Positions 1 to 9,894 of a stretch of 23,180 nt of DNA are shown piece after piece (the stretch's first letter is position 1; every line of letters begins with the position of its first letter). The stretch comes from an uncultured Collinsella sp. (GTDB taxonomy: Bacteria; Actinomycetota; Coriobacteriia; Coriobacteriales; Coriobacteriaceae), in assembly GCA_947002045.1 (NCBI GenBank), contig CAMQJB010000033.1, positions 1-23,180 on the forward strand, given 5' to 3'. The notes beneath the pieces are model-generated. The model made no database searches, was not told the origin of the DNA, and saw nothing but the letters and a program-made list of their open reading frames with translations. The position numbers and the translations under genes are program-made.

Positions 1-1794
<1,794 letters not shown>

Positions 1795-1880
1795 GGTTGT
1801 CCCTTCTCTTGCCGCAGCCCGACGAGGCCGCAGCGCCCCTCTTTTTTGCAGGTCGAGCATGCCCCATGCCGTTCACCCGC

Positions 1881-1905
1881 CATTGTTGACATTGTGTCAA
1901 AAATA
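1881..1905. promoter_or_regulatory. Palindromic operator candidate 1, tetR/flavoprotein
   Basis: TTGACA (1886-1891), a 3-base centre, then TGTCAA (1895-1900) form a perfect 6-bp-arm palindrome. Weaker symmetry extends outward to about 11 bp per arm (9 of 11 paired). It lies between the divergent flavoprotein and tetR start codons. Local autoregulation by TetR-family proteins through such palindromes is common, so this is an inferred TetR site. I could not place a clear -10 box beside it. Confidence 0.6.
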
Positions 1906-1930
1906 GTATTGACGAACCGTCAACAATATT
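1902..1930. promoter_or_regulatory. Palindromic operator candidate 2, tetR/flavoprotein
   Basis: TTGACG (1909-1914), AAC, then CGTCAA (1918-1923) form a second palindrome with the same TTGAC-N5-GTCAA core as its neighbour. Arms extend to 13 bp with 11 paired. The two centres (1893 and 1916) are 23 bp apart, about two helical turns. This would suit two TetR dimers bound on much the same DNA face. The duplication makes chance unlikely. Confidence 0.65.
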
Positions 1931-1981
1931 CAAGACTGTTAGGTGAACGGTCAGGCAAAAGAGGATGAAAGGCGGCAAAAC

Positions 1982-2644
1982 ATGGGCAACAACACAGCAG
2001 ATACCTCTGTGGCCGATGCCGTCCCCGCGCCCGACAGCACGGCCAAACGTCTGACGGGCGACGAACGCCGTCGCGAGATCCTCGCCGCCGTGCGCACCGT
2101 GAGTTCCGAGCTGGGTGTGTCGCATCTATCTGTCTCGGCCGTGACCAAACGCGCCGGCTGCACGCGCTCATTGTTCTACCACTACTTTGCCGATATGGAC
2201 GCCGCCGTCACCGCTGTCATGGACGAGGCAATCGACGGTTTTATCGCCGAGCTCGAGCAGTGGAATGCCAGCCGCATCGCCGGTGATATCGAGGGCGCAC
2301 TCGACACCGTCGCCCCGCTCTTCAAGCGCCTGGTCGTCAGCGGCCACGAGCTGCCGAGTACGCTCACCTCAAGCAGCGGCGCGCTCTACGGCGGCTTTTT
2401 GCACAACGTGGTCCAGCGCGTGGCGCAGTATATCTGCGACACCACCGTGGTGGATTTTGTCGCCCATCATGAGCTACGCATCGACCATGTCTACGAGACG
2501 TTCTACACCCTCATCATGGGGTTGTTGATGTATATCCGCACGCACCCCGATGTGCCCGACGAGACGGTCAAGGAAATCATCGCCTCGACACTCCACATCG
2601 AGGGCTATACCGCCAAGTATCCGGAGCGCAAGCCCCAGAACTGA
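1982..2644 (+). CDS. TetR/AcrR-family transcriptional regulator
   Basis: A 220-residue protein. After about 25 disordered residues there is a typical TetR N-terminal DNA-binding domain: GDERRREILAAVRTV, then a helix-turn-helix around LSVSAVTKRAGCTRSLFYHYF (residues ~47-69). The remaining ~150 residues are the variable ligand-binding and dimer domain. I chose ATG at 1982 because an AGGATGAAAGG purine stretch lies just upstream. An in-frame GTG at 1943 would add 13 residues and overlaps the operator region. The gene is divergent from the flavoprotein and 63 bp upstream of a membrane-protein gene on the same strand, so it probably controls both. The ligand is not predictable. Confidence 0.88.
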   Translation: MGNNTADTSVADAVPAPDSTAKRLTGDERRREILAAVRTVSSELGVSHLSVSAVTKRAGCTRSLFYHYFADMDAAVTAVMDEAIDGFIAELEQWNASRIAGDIEGALDTVAPLFKRLVVSGHELPSTLTSSSGALYGGFLHNVVQRVAQYICDTTVVDFVAHHELRIDHVYETFYTLIMGLLMYIRTHPDVPDETVKEIIASTLHIEGYTAKYPERKPQN

Positions 2645-2707
2645 CGACATTTGGCCAAACTGCCCGCGATCGGAAGAGGGGCCGCGGGCGTGTGAAAGGA
2701 GAGCAGC

Positions 2708-3715
2708 ATGCTGTTCGATGTTTGGGGTAGCGATACCCTTATCCACTGGGCCGGCTGGGCCATGGTCTTTATTGGCCTCATCGTGCTCAACGAGGTCGGC
2801 CGCCGCACTAAGCTGGGCGCGGCAATCATCTTTGGCGTGGCTCCGCTGGCCATGACCATCTACTGCGTCGCCATCGCCATCGGCGTTTCGCAGGGCGCCG
2901 AGTGGGCGCTCACCAACCCCACCCATGTGTACCAGAACAGCTGGTTCCACTACGCCAAGGTATACGCGGCGCTGGCCGGCTGCTGGGGCTTCATTGCCAT
3001 TAAGTATCAGTGGGGCAAGATCGGCAAGGCGCATTGGTTCCGCGCATGGCCGTTTGTGATCGTCGCCATCAACATCATGATCGCCGTCGTGTCCGACTTC
3101 GAGAGCGCCTATCACTTCTTTGTCCTGGGCGAGTCCACCTGGGTCACCTCCGAAGGTGCTACGCAGCTGGCCGGCTGGAACAACGTGTTCAACGGCATCG
3201 CCGGTATCATCAACATCTTCTGCATGACCGGTTGGTGGAGCGTCTACGCCTCCGAGGATCAGACCGATATGCTGTGGCCCGACATGACCTGGGTCTACAT
3301 CATCGCCTACGATATCTGGAACTTCTGCTACACCTACAACTGCCTGCCCACCCACTCCTGGTTCTGCGGCTTTGCGCTGCTGCTGGCGCCCACCGTCGCC
3401 GCCTTTATCTGGAACAAGGGCGGCTGGATCCAGAACCGCGCCTTTACGCTGGCCATTTGGTGCATGTTTGCCCAGGTGTTCCCGTACTTCCAGGAGGAGT
3501 CCATCTTTGTGACCCACTCCACGCTCGACCCCGGCGCCGCTACCGCGGTCTCGATCGCCGCACTGATCGCCAACGTCGCCGCGATCATCTACATCGCCTA
3601 CCGCGCCAAGAAGCTCGGCCGCAATCCCTACAAGCAGGATGTCTTTGAGGGCACCAGCGACTGGGAGAAGGCCACCGCTCGCCGCGCCAAGGTTGATTAC
3701 GCGCACGCCGAGTAA
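2708..3715 (+). CDS. Multi-pass membrane protein, DUF5692-like
   Basis: A 335-residue, strongly hydrophobic protein rich in Trp, Tyr and Phe, with about eight or nine predicted membrane segments (first at residues ~10-26, last near 275-295) and a charged cytoplasmic tail. I recall this type of sequence as the uncharacterised DUF5692 family, from memory and unchecked. The start is supported by AAAGGAG about 7 bases upstream of ATG 2708. A strong terminator follows at 3784. The gene lies behind tetR and opposite the flavoprotein. This suggests a membrane partner or transporter for the same substrate, but no function can be assigned. A GC hairpin (GCCCGCG/CGCGGGC) lies between tetR and this gene around 2658-2688. 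Confidence 0.8.
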   Translation: MLFDVWGSDTLIHWAGWAMVFIGLIVLNEVGRRTKLGAAIIFGVAPLAMTIYCVAIAIGVSQGAEWALTNPTHVYQNSWFHYAKVYAALAGCWGFIAIKYQWGKIGKAHWFRAWPFVIVAINIMIAVVSDFESAYHFFVLGESTWVTSEGATQLAGWNNVFNGIAGIINIFCMTGWWSVYASEDQTDMLWPDMTWVYIIAYDIWNFCYTYNCLPTHSWFCGFALLLAPTVAAFIWNKGGWIQNRAFTLAIWCMFAQVFPYFQEESIFVTHSTLDPGAATAVSIAALIANVAAIIYIAYRAKKLGRNPYKQDVFEGTSDWEKATARRAKVDYAHAE

Positions 3716-3783
3716 CGCGCTTATCGCTGTTGGCACTTGGGCATAGGCCCGCCCGCCAGGCTTTTCAATCCAATGTCTCGCAG

Positions 3784-3823
3784 AGCCCCCGGAAAGCGTT
3801 TCACTCGCTTTCCGGGGGCTTTT
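3784..3823 (+). terminator. Rho-independent terminator of the tetR-membrane protein unit
   Basis: A perfect 15-bp stem (3784-3798 with 3806-3820) with a 7-base loop ends in a short T run. It lies 70 bp after the membrane-protein stop. It also shows that the longer open frame beginning at 3737 cannot be the true start of the next gene. Confidence 0.88.
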
Positions 3824-3952
3824 GTCATTGCGTCTCTATTCATCTATTCAAAAACATGCGCATATATAAAATCGGATTTCAAATCATGCGGCGGCTCTAT
3901 GGAGTCCCGTTTTTGGGTACAGTGTTGTCCCGATATTGAGCTTGGGGGATAT

Positions 3953-5455
3953 ATGAAAGATGAGACGACGGGCCAAGAGGATGCGGCCCAAGATGCAGAA
4001 GCGTGTGCCGAAGCCCTGGAGAGCCTAGACCGGCTTTCGCTTGACGAGGTTGCGTTTGACGATTCGAGCGTTGATGTGCAGGATGAGCCGGAAATCGAGG
4101 CGCAGCCCGATGATCGGGATGCAAAAGACGATGGCGCCGCGCCCGCCGAAGACGAGGCGGGGCACGAGGAATCCGAATGCGAGGCCGACGGCCAGCCCGG
4201 ATCCGACACGAGCGAGGAAACCATCTTGCTCGACAACTTGCCGGCCGAAGATTCGCTGACCCGCGAGCTCCCTGGCTTAGGCTCTGCGCCTGCCGTGGAC
4301 GAGACCATCGCCATGGGCGATATTCCCCTGCCGTCCGTTCCCTCGGCACGCGAGGCCGAGGTTCGCCATCGCAAGATGTCGCCCAAGCGCCGCAATCTGA
4401 TGGTCGCCGGTGTCGTGGCCGTCGTGCTCGTCGCCGGCGGTGCAGGCTATGCTGCCTGGAACGGATACCGGCAAGAGCAGGCCGCCGTGGTCGCCGCAAA
4501 CGCCCACACCATGATGTCGGTGCAAATTGGCGTACATGCCGCGGGGCTCGACTGCTCCACCGGCTCAAAGATCCCCGTGCAGGTGAGCGGTCAGGATTCT
4601 GACGGCTCTTCTGTGAGCGAAACGCTCTACGTTGACGAGCACGGTCGCGGCATCAAGCTGCTGCCCGGCGACTACACGTTCTCCATCGCCGCCTCCCCCA
4701 TCGCGGCCGACGGCACCATCTACACCGTCCCGACCACCAAGGCCCAGGTTACAGTCAAGAGCGATGGGCAGGATTTGAGTGCCCAGGCCACCTTTAAGCT
4801 CAAGGTACCTTCGGCCGACACGGTGACTGACGACCAGATCGATGCCGCCGCCAAGTATGCCGAGGAAGGCGGGGTGAATTCCGCCGCGGTCGCAAAGGTA
4901 CTCCAGCAGGCGGCAACCGCGCGACGCGACACCGCAACCAACGCCGTGAGCTCCCGCAAAGCGCAGGCGGCCCGCGACGCCGATGCTCGACATAAGGCAA
5001 CGGACCTGTATCAGCTCGATATTCCGGTTGAGTGGTATGGCAAGGTCGCAACCTGGCAGAACGGCAACACGCTGTGCATTTATCTGGACGGCGACACCAA
5101 CACACCGCTCGTGACGCTCGTCGCGGTGCGCGATGGCGAGACCTTTACGCCCGACGACGGCGATACGGTTTTGGGCACGGTCAGCCTAGGCAACGGCTAC
5201 ACCGTCTACGCCAGCGGCCCTGTCTATCCGTACGTGATTCCGCAAACCGTTAATGGACACACGCAGAACCCCGTGTCGACCTACCCCATGGACACGGCCA
5301 TTGAGCTTGTCGAGCTTACGACCGGCAACCGCTACACCTATAGCCAGATTAAGAACGACCTGGTCGGTAAAGACGGCAACGCAGACGCCGCGACCAAACT
5401 CGAGACCGACTACCTCGCCCAGATTCTCCTGCCGAGCATCAAAGCCCAGGACTAG
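3953..5455 (+). CDS. Acidic single-pass membrane-anchored protein, unknown function
   Basis: A 500-residue protein with no domain I recognise. Residues 1-140 are very acidic and low in complexity, probably disordered and cytoplasmic. MSPKRRNLM at 142 precedes one membrane helix (~148-168, VAGVVAVVLVAGGAGYAAW). The remaining ~330 residues would be outside the cell: a beta-rich part, a helical Ala-rich part (~305-350), then a second beta-rich domain containing LYQLDIPVEWYGKVATWQNG. The topology follows the positive-inside rule. The ATG at 3953 has TTGGGGGAT upstream. An in-frame start at 3737 would read through the terminator, so I rejected it. Convergent with a tiny gene on the other strand; it appears to be a lone transcription unit. 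Confidence 0.82.
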   Translation: MKDETTGQEDAAQDAEACAEALESLDRLSLDEVAFDDSSVDVQDEPEIEAQPDDRDAKDDGAAPAEDEAGHEESECEADGQPGSDTSEETILLDNLPAEDSLTRELPGLGSAPAVDETIAMGDIPLPSVPSAREAEVRHRKMSPKRRNLMVAGVVAVVLVAGGAGYAAWNGYRQEQAAVVAANAHTMMSVQIGVHAAGLDCSTGSKIPVQVSGQDSDGSSVSETLYVDEHGRGIKLLPGDYTFSIAASPIAADGTIYTVPTTKAQVTVKSDGQDLSAQATFKLKVPSADTVTDDQIDAAAKYAEEGGVNSAAVAKVLQQAATARRDTATNAVSSRKAQAARDADARHKATDLYQLDIPVEWYGKVATWQNGNTLCIYLDGDTNTPLVTLVAVRDGETFTPDDGDTVLGTVSLGNGYTVYASGPVYPYVIPQTVNGHTQNPVSTYPMDTAIELVELTTGNRYTYSQIKNDLVGKDGNADAATKLETDYLAQILLPSIKAQD

Positions 5456-5497
5456 CCGGCCCGAAGACAGCCGCCCAACATCCACATCCCTAACGCA

Positions 5498-5562
5498 GTT
5501 GCGGTGAAATAGGGACTGTTTTTGCTGGTCAAACCGCAAAACAGTCCCTATTTCACCGCAAC
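5498..5562. repeat. Perfect 25-bp inverted repeat (REP/MITE-like hairpin)
   Basis: Bases 5498-5522 pair perfectly with 5538-5562 around a 15-base loop. The arm contains AATAGGGACTG. It lies between convergent genes, but neither side has a T run, so it is not an ordinary intrinsic terminator. The GGGAC core resembles other palindromes in this window. Confidence 0.85.
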
Positions 5563-5586
5563 TTATTGGTGCCTTTTGGATGGCAC

Positions 5587-5781
5587 TCAGCGCCACGGAT
5601 CGGCTTCGAACATCGGCTCGCGCTCGGGGCGGCGATCACTGTAGGGATCGTAGCCGTCGTCGTCCTCGTTCTCGGCACGGATGTAGGGGTCGCGCGGCTT
5701 GGGTGCCGGCTTAGGCGCAGGCTTGGGTGCGACGGGCGCCGCCTCAGCCGCCGGTGCGTTCGTCTTGTTCTCGTCTTTCAT
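5587..5781 (-). CDS. Small proline-rich, acidic protein of unknown function
   Basis: A 64-residue protein starting MKDENKTNAPAAEAAP, with a KPAPKPAPKP repeat at about residues 20-30 and an acidic, Tyr/Asp/Arg-rich C-terminal half (DPYIRAENEDDDGYDPY). There is no membrane segment or signal peptide and no known domain. AAGGAG lies 8 bases before the ATG at 5781. An ATG two codons upstream (5787) is too close to that site. The gene lies just past the clpB terminator on the same strand, so it may have its own promoter, which I could not see. The good ribosome-binding site and biased composition argue for a real gene; homology is unverified. Confidence 0.6.
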   Translation of the reverse strand: MKDENKTNAPAAEAAPVAPKPAPKPAPKPRDPYIRAENEDDDGYDPYSDRRPEREPMFEADPWR

Positions 5782-5831
5782 CTGCATAGCTCCTTACATC
5801 GCATCCGCTCAACATCATCGATTGTCGCACG

Positions 5832-5868
5832 AAAAAGGGCGGCGGACCCAATTGGATCCGCCGCCCTT
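5832..5868 (-). terminator. Rho-independent terminator of clpB
   Basis: A 12-bp GC-rich perfect stem (5835-5846 with 5857-5868) with a 10-base loop. Reading leftward it is followed by five T. It lies 45 bp past the clpB stop. Confidence 0.88.
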
Positions 5869-5913
5869 GGCGTTTAGAGACGACTGGCAGATTTTAAGGC
5901 ATGTCCCATAAAT

Positions 5914-8541
5914 CTACTCGGCGTCGGGGACCTCGTAGGTGGCCGCCGGCGTGTTGTCGCACACGACGGTAAAGCCGCCATCCTTGTCGACATCGACCGT
6001 CACCTGATCGCCCTCGCGCACCGTGCCGTCGATGATAGCGGCGGCGATGGCATCCACGACCTCGCGCTGAACCAGACGCTTGAGCGGACGGGCGCCAAAC
6101 ACGGGGTCCAGGCCGCCCACGGCGAGCATCTGCTTGGCCGCCGGGGTGATGGCAAGCGTCATGCGCTCCTTGGCCAGACGCGCGCGGACGTCGGCAAGCT
6201 GGATGTCGACGATCTTCTCGATCTGCGCCATGCCGAGCGGATGGAACACCACGATATCGTCGATACGGTTGAGGAACTCGGGGCGGAAGGTCTGAGCCAT
6301 GGCGGCGTCGACCTGATGGCGCATCTCCTCCTCGTCCTTGCCGGAAAGCTCGGCGATGGCCTTGGAACCCACGTTGCTCGTCATGATGATGATCGTGTTC
6401 TTGAAGGACACCTGGCGACCCTGGCCATCGGTCAGACGACCGTCGTCAAGCACCTGCAACAGCACGTTGAAGACATCCGGATGGGCCTTCTCCATCTCGT
6501 CGAGCAAGATCACGGAGTACGGACGACGGCGCACGGCCTCGGTGAGCTGGCCGCCCTCGTCGTAACCCACGTATCCCGGGGGCGCACCGATCAGACGCTG
6601 GACGCTGAACTTCTCCATGTACTCGGACATGTCGATACGCACGAGCGCGCGCTCGTCGTCGAACAGGCACTCGGCAAGCGCCTTGGCGAGCTCGGTCTTG
6701 CCCACGCCGGTGGGGCCCAGGAAGAAGAAGCTGCCGATGGGCTTGTCCGGATCGGAGAGGCCCGCACGGCTGCGGCGCACAGCTGCGGCGACGGCGGAGA
6801 CCGCCTCGTCCTGGCCGATGACGCGCTTATGCAGCTCACCCTCCAAGCCCTTCAACTTGTCGAGCTCGCCCTGCATCATCTTGGACACGGGCACGCCGGT
6901 CCAGGCACTCACGACCTCGGCGATCTCATCGGAGGTCACCTGCTCGTTGAGACCCTCGCCGTCCTGCTGCTTTTGTGCCTCGAGCGCAGCCTCGGAATCC
7001 TGAATCTGCTGCTGCAGGCCCGGAATCACGGAGTAGCGCAGCTCGGACGCACGGCCCAGGTCGCCGTTGCGCGTCGCGCGCTCCTCTTCGCTCCTGGCCT
7101 CGTCGAGCTGGCCCTTAAGCTCCTGCACGTGGTCGATGGCGTTCTTTTGGTTGAGCCAGCCGGCCTTTTGCACGTTGAGTTTTTCCTGGACCTCGGCGAT
7201 CTCCTGGCGCAGGGCCTCCAGACGCTCCTTGGAGGCGTCATCGGTCTCCTTCATGAGCGCCTGCTCCTCGATCTGCAGCTGGGTGAGCTGACGCGTGGTG
7301 GCGTCGATCTCGACCGGCATGCTGTCGAGCTCCATGCGCAGACGGCTTGCCGCCTCATCGACCAGGTCGATGGCCTTGTCGGGCAGGAAGCGGTCGGCGA
7401 TATAGCGATCGGAGAGGTCGGCGGCGGCCACGAGTGCGCTATCGGTGATGTGCACGCCATGGAAGATCTCGTACTTCTCCTTGAGGCCACGCAAGATCGA
7501 AATAGTGTCCTCAACGGTGGGCTCGCTCACCATCACGGTCTGGAAACGACGTGCGAGCGCCGCGTCCTTCTCGATGTACTTGCGGTATTCGTCGAGCGTG
7601 GTCGCGCCAATCGCATGCAGGTCGCCACGGGCGAGCGCCGGCTTGAGGATGTTACCGGCGTCCATGGAGCCCTCAGTGGCACCCGCGCCCACGATGGTGT
7701 GGAGCTCATCGATGAACAAGATGACCTTGCCCTCGGACTTCTGTACCTCCTTGAGCACGGCCTTCAAGCGGTCCTCGAACTCGCCGCGGTACTTGGCGCC
7801 GGCGACCAGCGCGCTCATGTCGAGCTCGATGAGGTCGCGGTCGCGCAGGGTGCTCGGCACGTCGCCGGCCACGATACGCTGGGCGATGCCCTCGACGATA
7901 GCCGTTTTACCAACGCCCGGCTCGCCGATGAGCACGGGGTTGTTCTTGGTGCGACGGGACAGGACCTGGATGGTGCGGCGAATCTCGTCGGTACGGCCGA
8001 TGACCGGGTCGAGCTTGCCGGCGCGGGCAAGGTCGCAGATGTTGCGTCCGTACTGCTCCAGCGCCTCAAACTGCGTCTTGTCCTCGGCGGACGTCACGCG
8101 GTCATCGCCACGCAGCTCCTCGTAGACTTGCTCGATGCGCTCCTTGGTCACGCCGGCGTCGCGCAGAACGCGGCCGGCCTCGCCCTTGTCCTCGGCAAGC
8201 GCCATCAGCAGATGCTCAGTCACCACAAAGCTGTCGCCCATCTTGGTGGCCTTCTTCTCGGCCTTCTCGATGACGCGGACGAGCTCATTGGAAAGACCCA
8301 TCTGCTGGCCCTCGCCCGAAACCTTAGGCGCATGGTCGATGGCATCCTGCGTGGAGCGTGCGAGCTGAGCCGGGTCGGCACCGATGCGCTCGATGATCAC
8401 GGAGATATTGCGCTCGCCGGCACCGAGCAGGGCAGACAGCAGGTGAATCGGCTCCACCGCGCCGGCCTGCGCGTCGGCAGCCGTGCTCATGGCGGTCTGC
8501 AGCGCCTCGCGCGACGTCATTGCTAGCTTATCGATTCTCAT
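5914..8541 (-). CDS. clpB: ATP-dependent disaggregase ClpB
   Basis: An 875-residue Hsp100 protein of the usual ClpB length. Order: N-terminal ClpN repeats (~1-145), first AAA+ domain with Walker A GEPGVGKTA at 207-215 and Walker B ILFIDE near 274-279, coiled-coil middle domain (~405-525), second AAA+ domain with Walker A GPTGVGKTE near 604-612 and a GYVG pore loop, then the small C-terminal domain. The middle domain separates ClpB from ClpA and ClpC. It forms a cytoplasmic hexamer that pulls polypeptides from aggregates and hands them to DnaK/DnaJ/GrpE, encoded 5 kb away. GAGAGGTG precedes ATG 8541. Upstream lie a GC leader hairpin and a 27-bp palindrome shared with dnaK, implying common heat-shock control. 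Confidence 0.98.
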   Translation of the reverse strand: MRIDKLAMTSREALQTAMSTAADAQAGAVEPIHLLSALLGAGERNISVIIERIGADPAQLARSTQDAIDHAPKVSGEGQQMGLSNELVRVIEKAEKKATKMGDSFVVTEHLLMALAEDKGEAGRVLRDAGVTKERIEQVYEELRGDDRVTSAEDKTQFEALEQYGRNICDLARAGKLDPVIGRTDEIRRTIQVLSRRTKNNPVLIGEPGVGKTAIVEGIAQRIVAGDVPSTLRDRDLIELDMSALVAGAKYRGEFEDRLKAVLKEVQKSEGKVILFIDELHTIVGAGATEGSMDAGNILKPALARGDLHAIGATTLDEYRKYIEKDAALARRFQTVMVSEPTVEDTISILRGLKEKYEIFHGVHITDSALVAAADLSDRYIADRFLPDKAIDLVDEAASRLRMELDSMPVEIDATTRQLTQLQIEEQALMKETDDASKERLEALRQEIAEVQEKLNVQKAGWLNQKNAIDHVQELKGQLDEARSEEERATRNGDLGRASELRYSVIPGLQQQIQDSEAALEAQKQQDGEGLNEQVTSDEIAEVVSAWTGVPVSKMMQGELDKLKGLEGELHKRVIGQDEAVSAVAAAVRRSRAGLSDPDKPIGSFFFLGPTGVGKTELAKALAECLFDDERALVRIDMSEYMEKFSVQRLIGAPPGYVGYDEGGQLTEAVRRRPYSVILLDEMEKAHPDVFNVLLQVLDDGRLTDGQGRQVSFKNTIIIMTSNVGSKAIAELSGKDEEEMRHQVDAAMAQTFRPEFLNRIDDIVVFHPLGMAQIEKIVDIQLADVRARLAKERMTLAITPAAKQMLAVGGLDPVFGARPLKRLVQREVVDAIAAAIIDGTVREGDQVTVDVDKDGGFTVVCDNTPAATYEVPDAE

Positions 8542-8562
8542 GGAATCACCTCTCTTGGGGTG

Positions 8563-8580
8563 GCCGCCCTACGGGGCGGC
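8563..8580 (-). promoter_or_regulatory. GC-rich leader hairpin of clpB
   Basis: GCCGCCC (8563-8569) pairs with GGGCGGC (8574-8580) around a 4-base loop. It ends 21 bases before the clpB start codon, just upstream of the ribosome-binding site. Similar hairpins occur at nearly the same distance before dnaJ and dnaK. Confidence 0.5.
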
Positions 8581-8630
8581 TTCACGTTGTTCGAGAAGTA
8601 TTGTTGCCAGCTTTGCGCGATCTTATACAC

Positions 8631-8657
8631 AAATCTAAGTCTCTATATATAAGATTT
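8631..8657 (-). promoter_or_regulatory. Shared heat-shock operator candidate, clpB copy
   Basis: AAATCTAAGTC, five bases, then ATATAAGATTT. The outer parts form an inverted repeat (AAATCT/AGATTT). It matches the site upstream of dnaK at 23 of 27 positions, with all differences in the centre. It lies about 90 bp upstream of clpB. HspR, encoded in the dnaK cluster, is known in Streptomyces to repress both dnaK and clpB, so it is the natural candidate. The sequence differs from the classical CTTGAGT-N7-ACTCAAG element. Confidence 0.65.
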
Positions 8658-8719
8658 TCTGAGTGATTGAAAGATAGGGAGCAGGTGCGCTCACCCGCTA
8701 CGGCCTCGTCCCCTTACTA

Positions 8720-8980
8720 TCTCAATCTGTAACATCTAGCGACTGTTTATGGCTCCAGATGTTACAGATCGAGAGAAAATGACCAGCGGCGCCCGTTTGT
8801 CTCAATCTGTAACATCTGGTCAGCAAATAGAGCTCTATCTGTTACAAATCGAGACGAACAGAAAACACCCGGATCAAAAATCTAAATCTGTAACACCAGG
8901 CCCACTTTTAGCGGCCAAGATGTTACAGATCGAGACAGACCGAAAACCACCACAAAGAGGACAGGCACCTTTGTGGCGGT
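8720..8980 (+). repeat. Tandem hairpin array, copy 1 (three units plus terminal palindrome)
   Basis: Three hairpins start at 8720, 8800 and 8881 (spacing 80 and 81). Each pairs a TCTCNATCTGTAACA-like arm with TGTTACAGATCGAGA: 8720-8737/8757-8774, 8800-8814/8840-8854 and 8881-8897/8919-8935. A terminal palindrome (8946-8957/8969-8980, ACCACCACAAAG) begins 65 bases after the last unit starts. The same order and spacing recur at 10674-10853 with two units. No gene overlaps it. With the clpB promoter it accounts for the gap 8542-8988; the stretch 8658-8719 holds nothing I can name. Confidence 0.85.
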
Positions 8981-8988
8981 CGCGGTCT

Positions 8989-9660
8989 CTACTCCTTCGC
9001 CGAACCCGTACTTCCCGATTCGACGGTCCAGGGCATCTCATCCTCGAACAGCCATGTACGGGCAGACCCACTATCGCGTGCAGTCTGCGGGTCAGGCAAG
9101 CAGGTCTGTTTATAGGCATCTTGGATACACTGACCCATAAAATCGTTGAGCTCGGTCTGGTCGCCCTCCATGACATAGGCGACATCGCCGTCCATGATGT
9201 AGATGCCCGGACCCTCATTGCCCTCGTAGCCCGGATCGTACGAGACATCACATAACTTTGCGCCGTTTGCAGTGTCCAGCTCGATGGAAGAGTGGCATCC
9301 GCCAACCATGTCGTTCGCTTTTGTCCGATAGGACGCATATCCGTACCAACGCTTAAATGTTTTGCCCTTGAGTAGCTCGGACGCCCTATCGATCAGGCTT
9401 GTATCCGTGGTATAGCGCATGGCCCCAAGCTGAATACGCGGATAATTGCTAATACCCAGCACAGCCGGCTGCTCATCAAAATCAACGGTAATGGTCTCGG
9501 GCTTGTCGTCGCCGGTCAGAAGTTCGACAGATTGAGTCACAGGCTTGACCACCGGCTCCGTCACCGCAGCAGGTAGAAATGCCATACCGACAGCACCCGC
9601 GCCAACCACAGCGATCGCAAGCGCCAAGACAATCAATCCAATACGGGCAGGACTTCTCAC
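8989..9660 (-). CDS. Membrane-anchored extracytoplasmic protein, unknown function
   Basis: A protein of about 223 residues with a short basic N-terminus (RSPAR), one hydrophobic segment (~7-30) and a hydrophilic, acidic remainder, so probably anchored and facing outward or secreted. Four cysteines outside the membrane (GGCHSS, KLCDV, GQCIQ, QTCLP) could form two disulfides. I recognise no family. I prefer GTG at 9660, which has GAGGTG 8 bases upstream. An in-frame ATG at 9693 would add 11 residues but lacks a clear ribosome-binding site. The gene lies between two REP-like palindromes inside the hairpin-array island, and its stop is 8 bp from one of them. Possibly acquired; no mobility gene is present. 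Confidence 0.65.
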   Translation of the reverse strand: MRSPARIGLIVLALAIAVVGAGAVGMAFLPAAVTEPVVKPVTQSVELLTGDDKPETITVDFDEQPAVLGISNYPRIQLGAMRYTTDTSLIDRASELLKGKTFKRWYGYASYRTKANDMVGGCHSSIELDTANGAKLCDVSYDPGYEGNEGPGIYIMDGDVAYVMEGDQTELNDFMGQCIQDAYKQTCLPDPQTARDSGSARTWLFEDEMPWTVESGSTGSAKE

Positions 9661-9749
9661 AGCAAAGCACCTCACAATGCAAGCCTTCGCCATCTGTACT
9701 AATAATATCGCCAGCCAGCACTATTACCAAAAGAAGCTGCTCGCACCCC

Positions 9750-9784
9750 ACCACCACAAAGGTGCCTGTCCCCTTCGTGGTGGT
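9750..9784. repeat. REP-like palindrome (ACCACCACAAAGG type), copy B
   Basis: ACCACCACAAAGG (9750-9762) pairs with CCTTCGTGGTGGT (9772-9784) with one G-T wobble and a 9-base loop, TGCCTGTCC. This is the same family as the caps of the hairpin arrays and the copy at 10618. The loop polarity alternates along the island. Confidence 0.85.
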
Positions 9785-9894
9785 TTTCGACGCTAACGGT
9801 CGACCATCTTACGCCATGAGATTAAACTTGAATTGTTCTCTGAACATATCCATTTCTGCCTATCCTCAACAGCTCTTTGTCTCGAGGAGCGCAT

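Noticed and set aside
2474..3736. A 420-codon minus-strand frame
   Set aside because: Antisense to the membrane protein and the end of tetR; low-complexity product.
3737..3952. N-terminal extension of the acidic membrane protein
   Set aside because: It would read through a strong terminator, and a ribosome-binding site precedes ATG 3953.
6241..8526. A 761-codon open frame on the plus strand opposite clpB
   Set aside because: It is a shadow frame created by high-GC codon usage; clpB on the minus strand is certain and the antisense product is low-complexity.
8720..8980. Possible CRISPR array
   Set aside because: The repeated parts are long hairpin arms with related loops and a fixed linker, not short repeats with unique spacers, and there are no cas genes.
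8749..9255. A 168-codon plus-strand frame across the hairpin array
   Set aside because: It consists of repeat sequence and the antisense of the unknown membrane-anchored gene; there is no credible protein.
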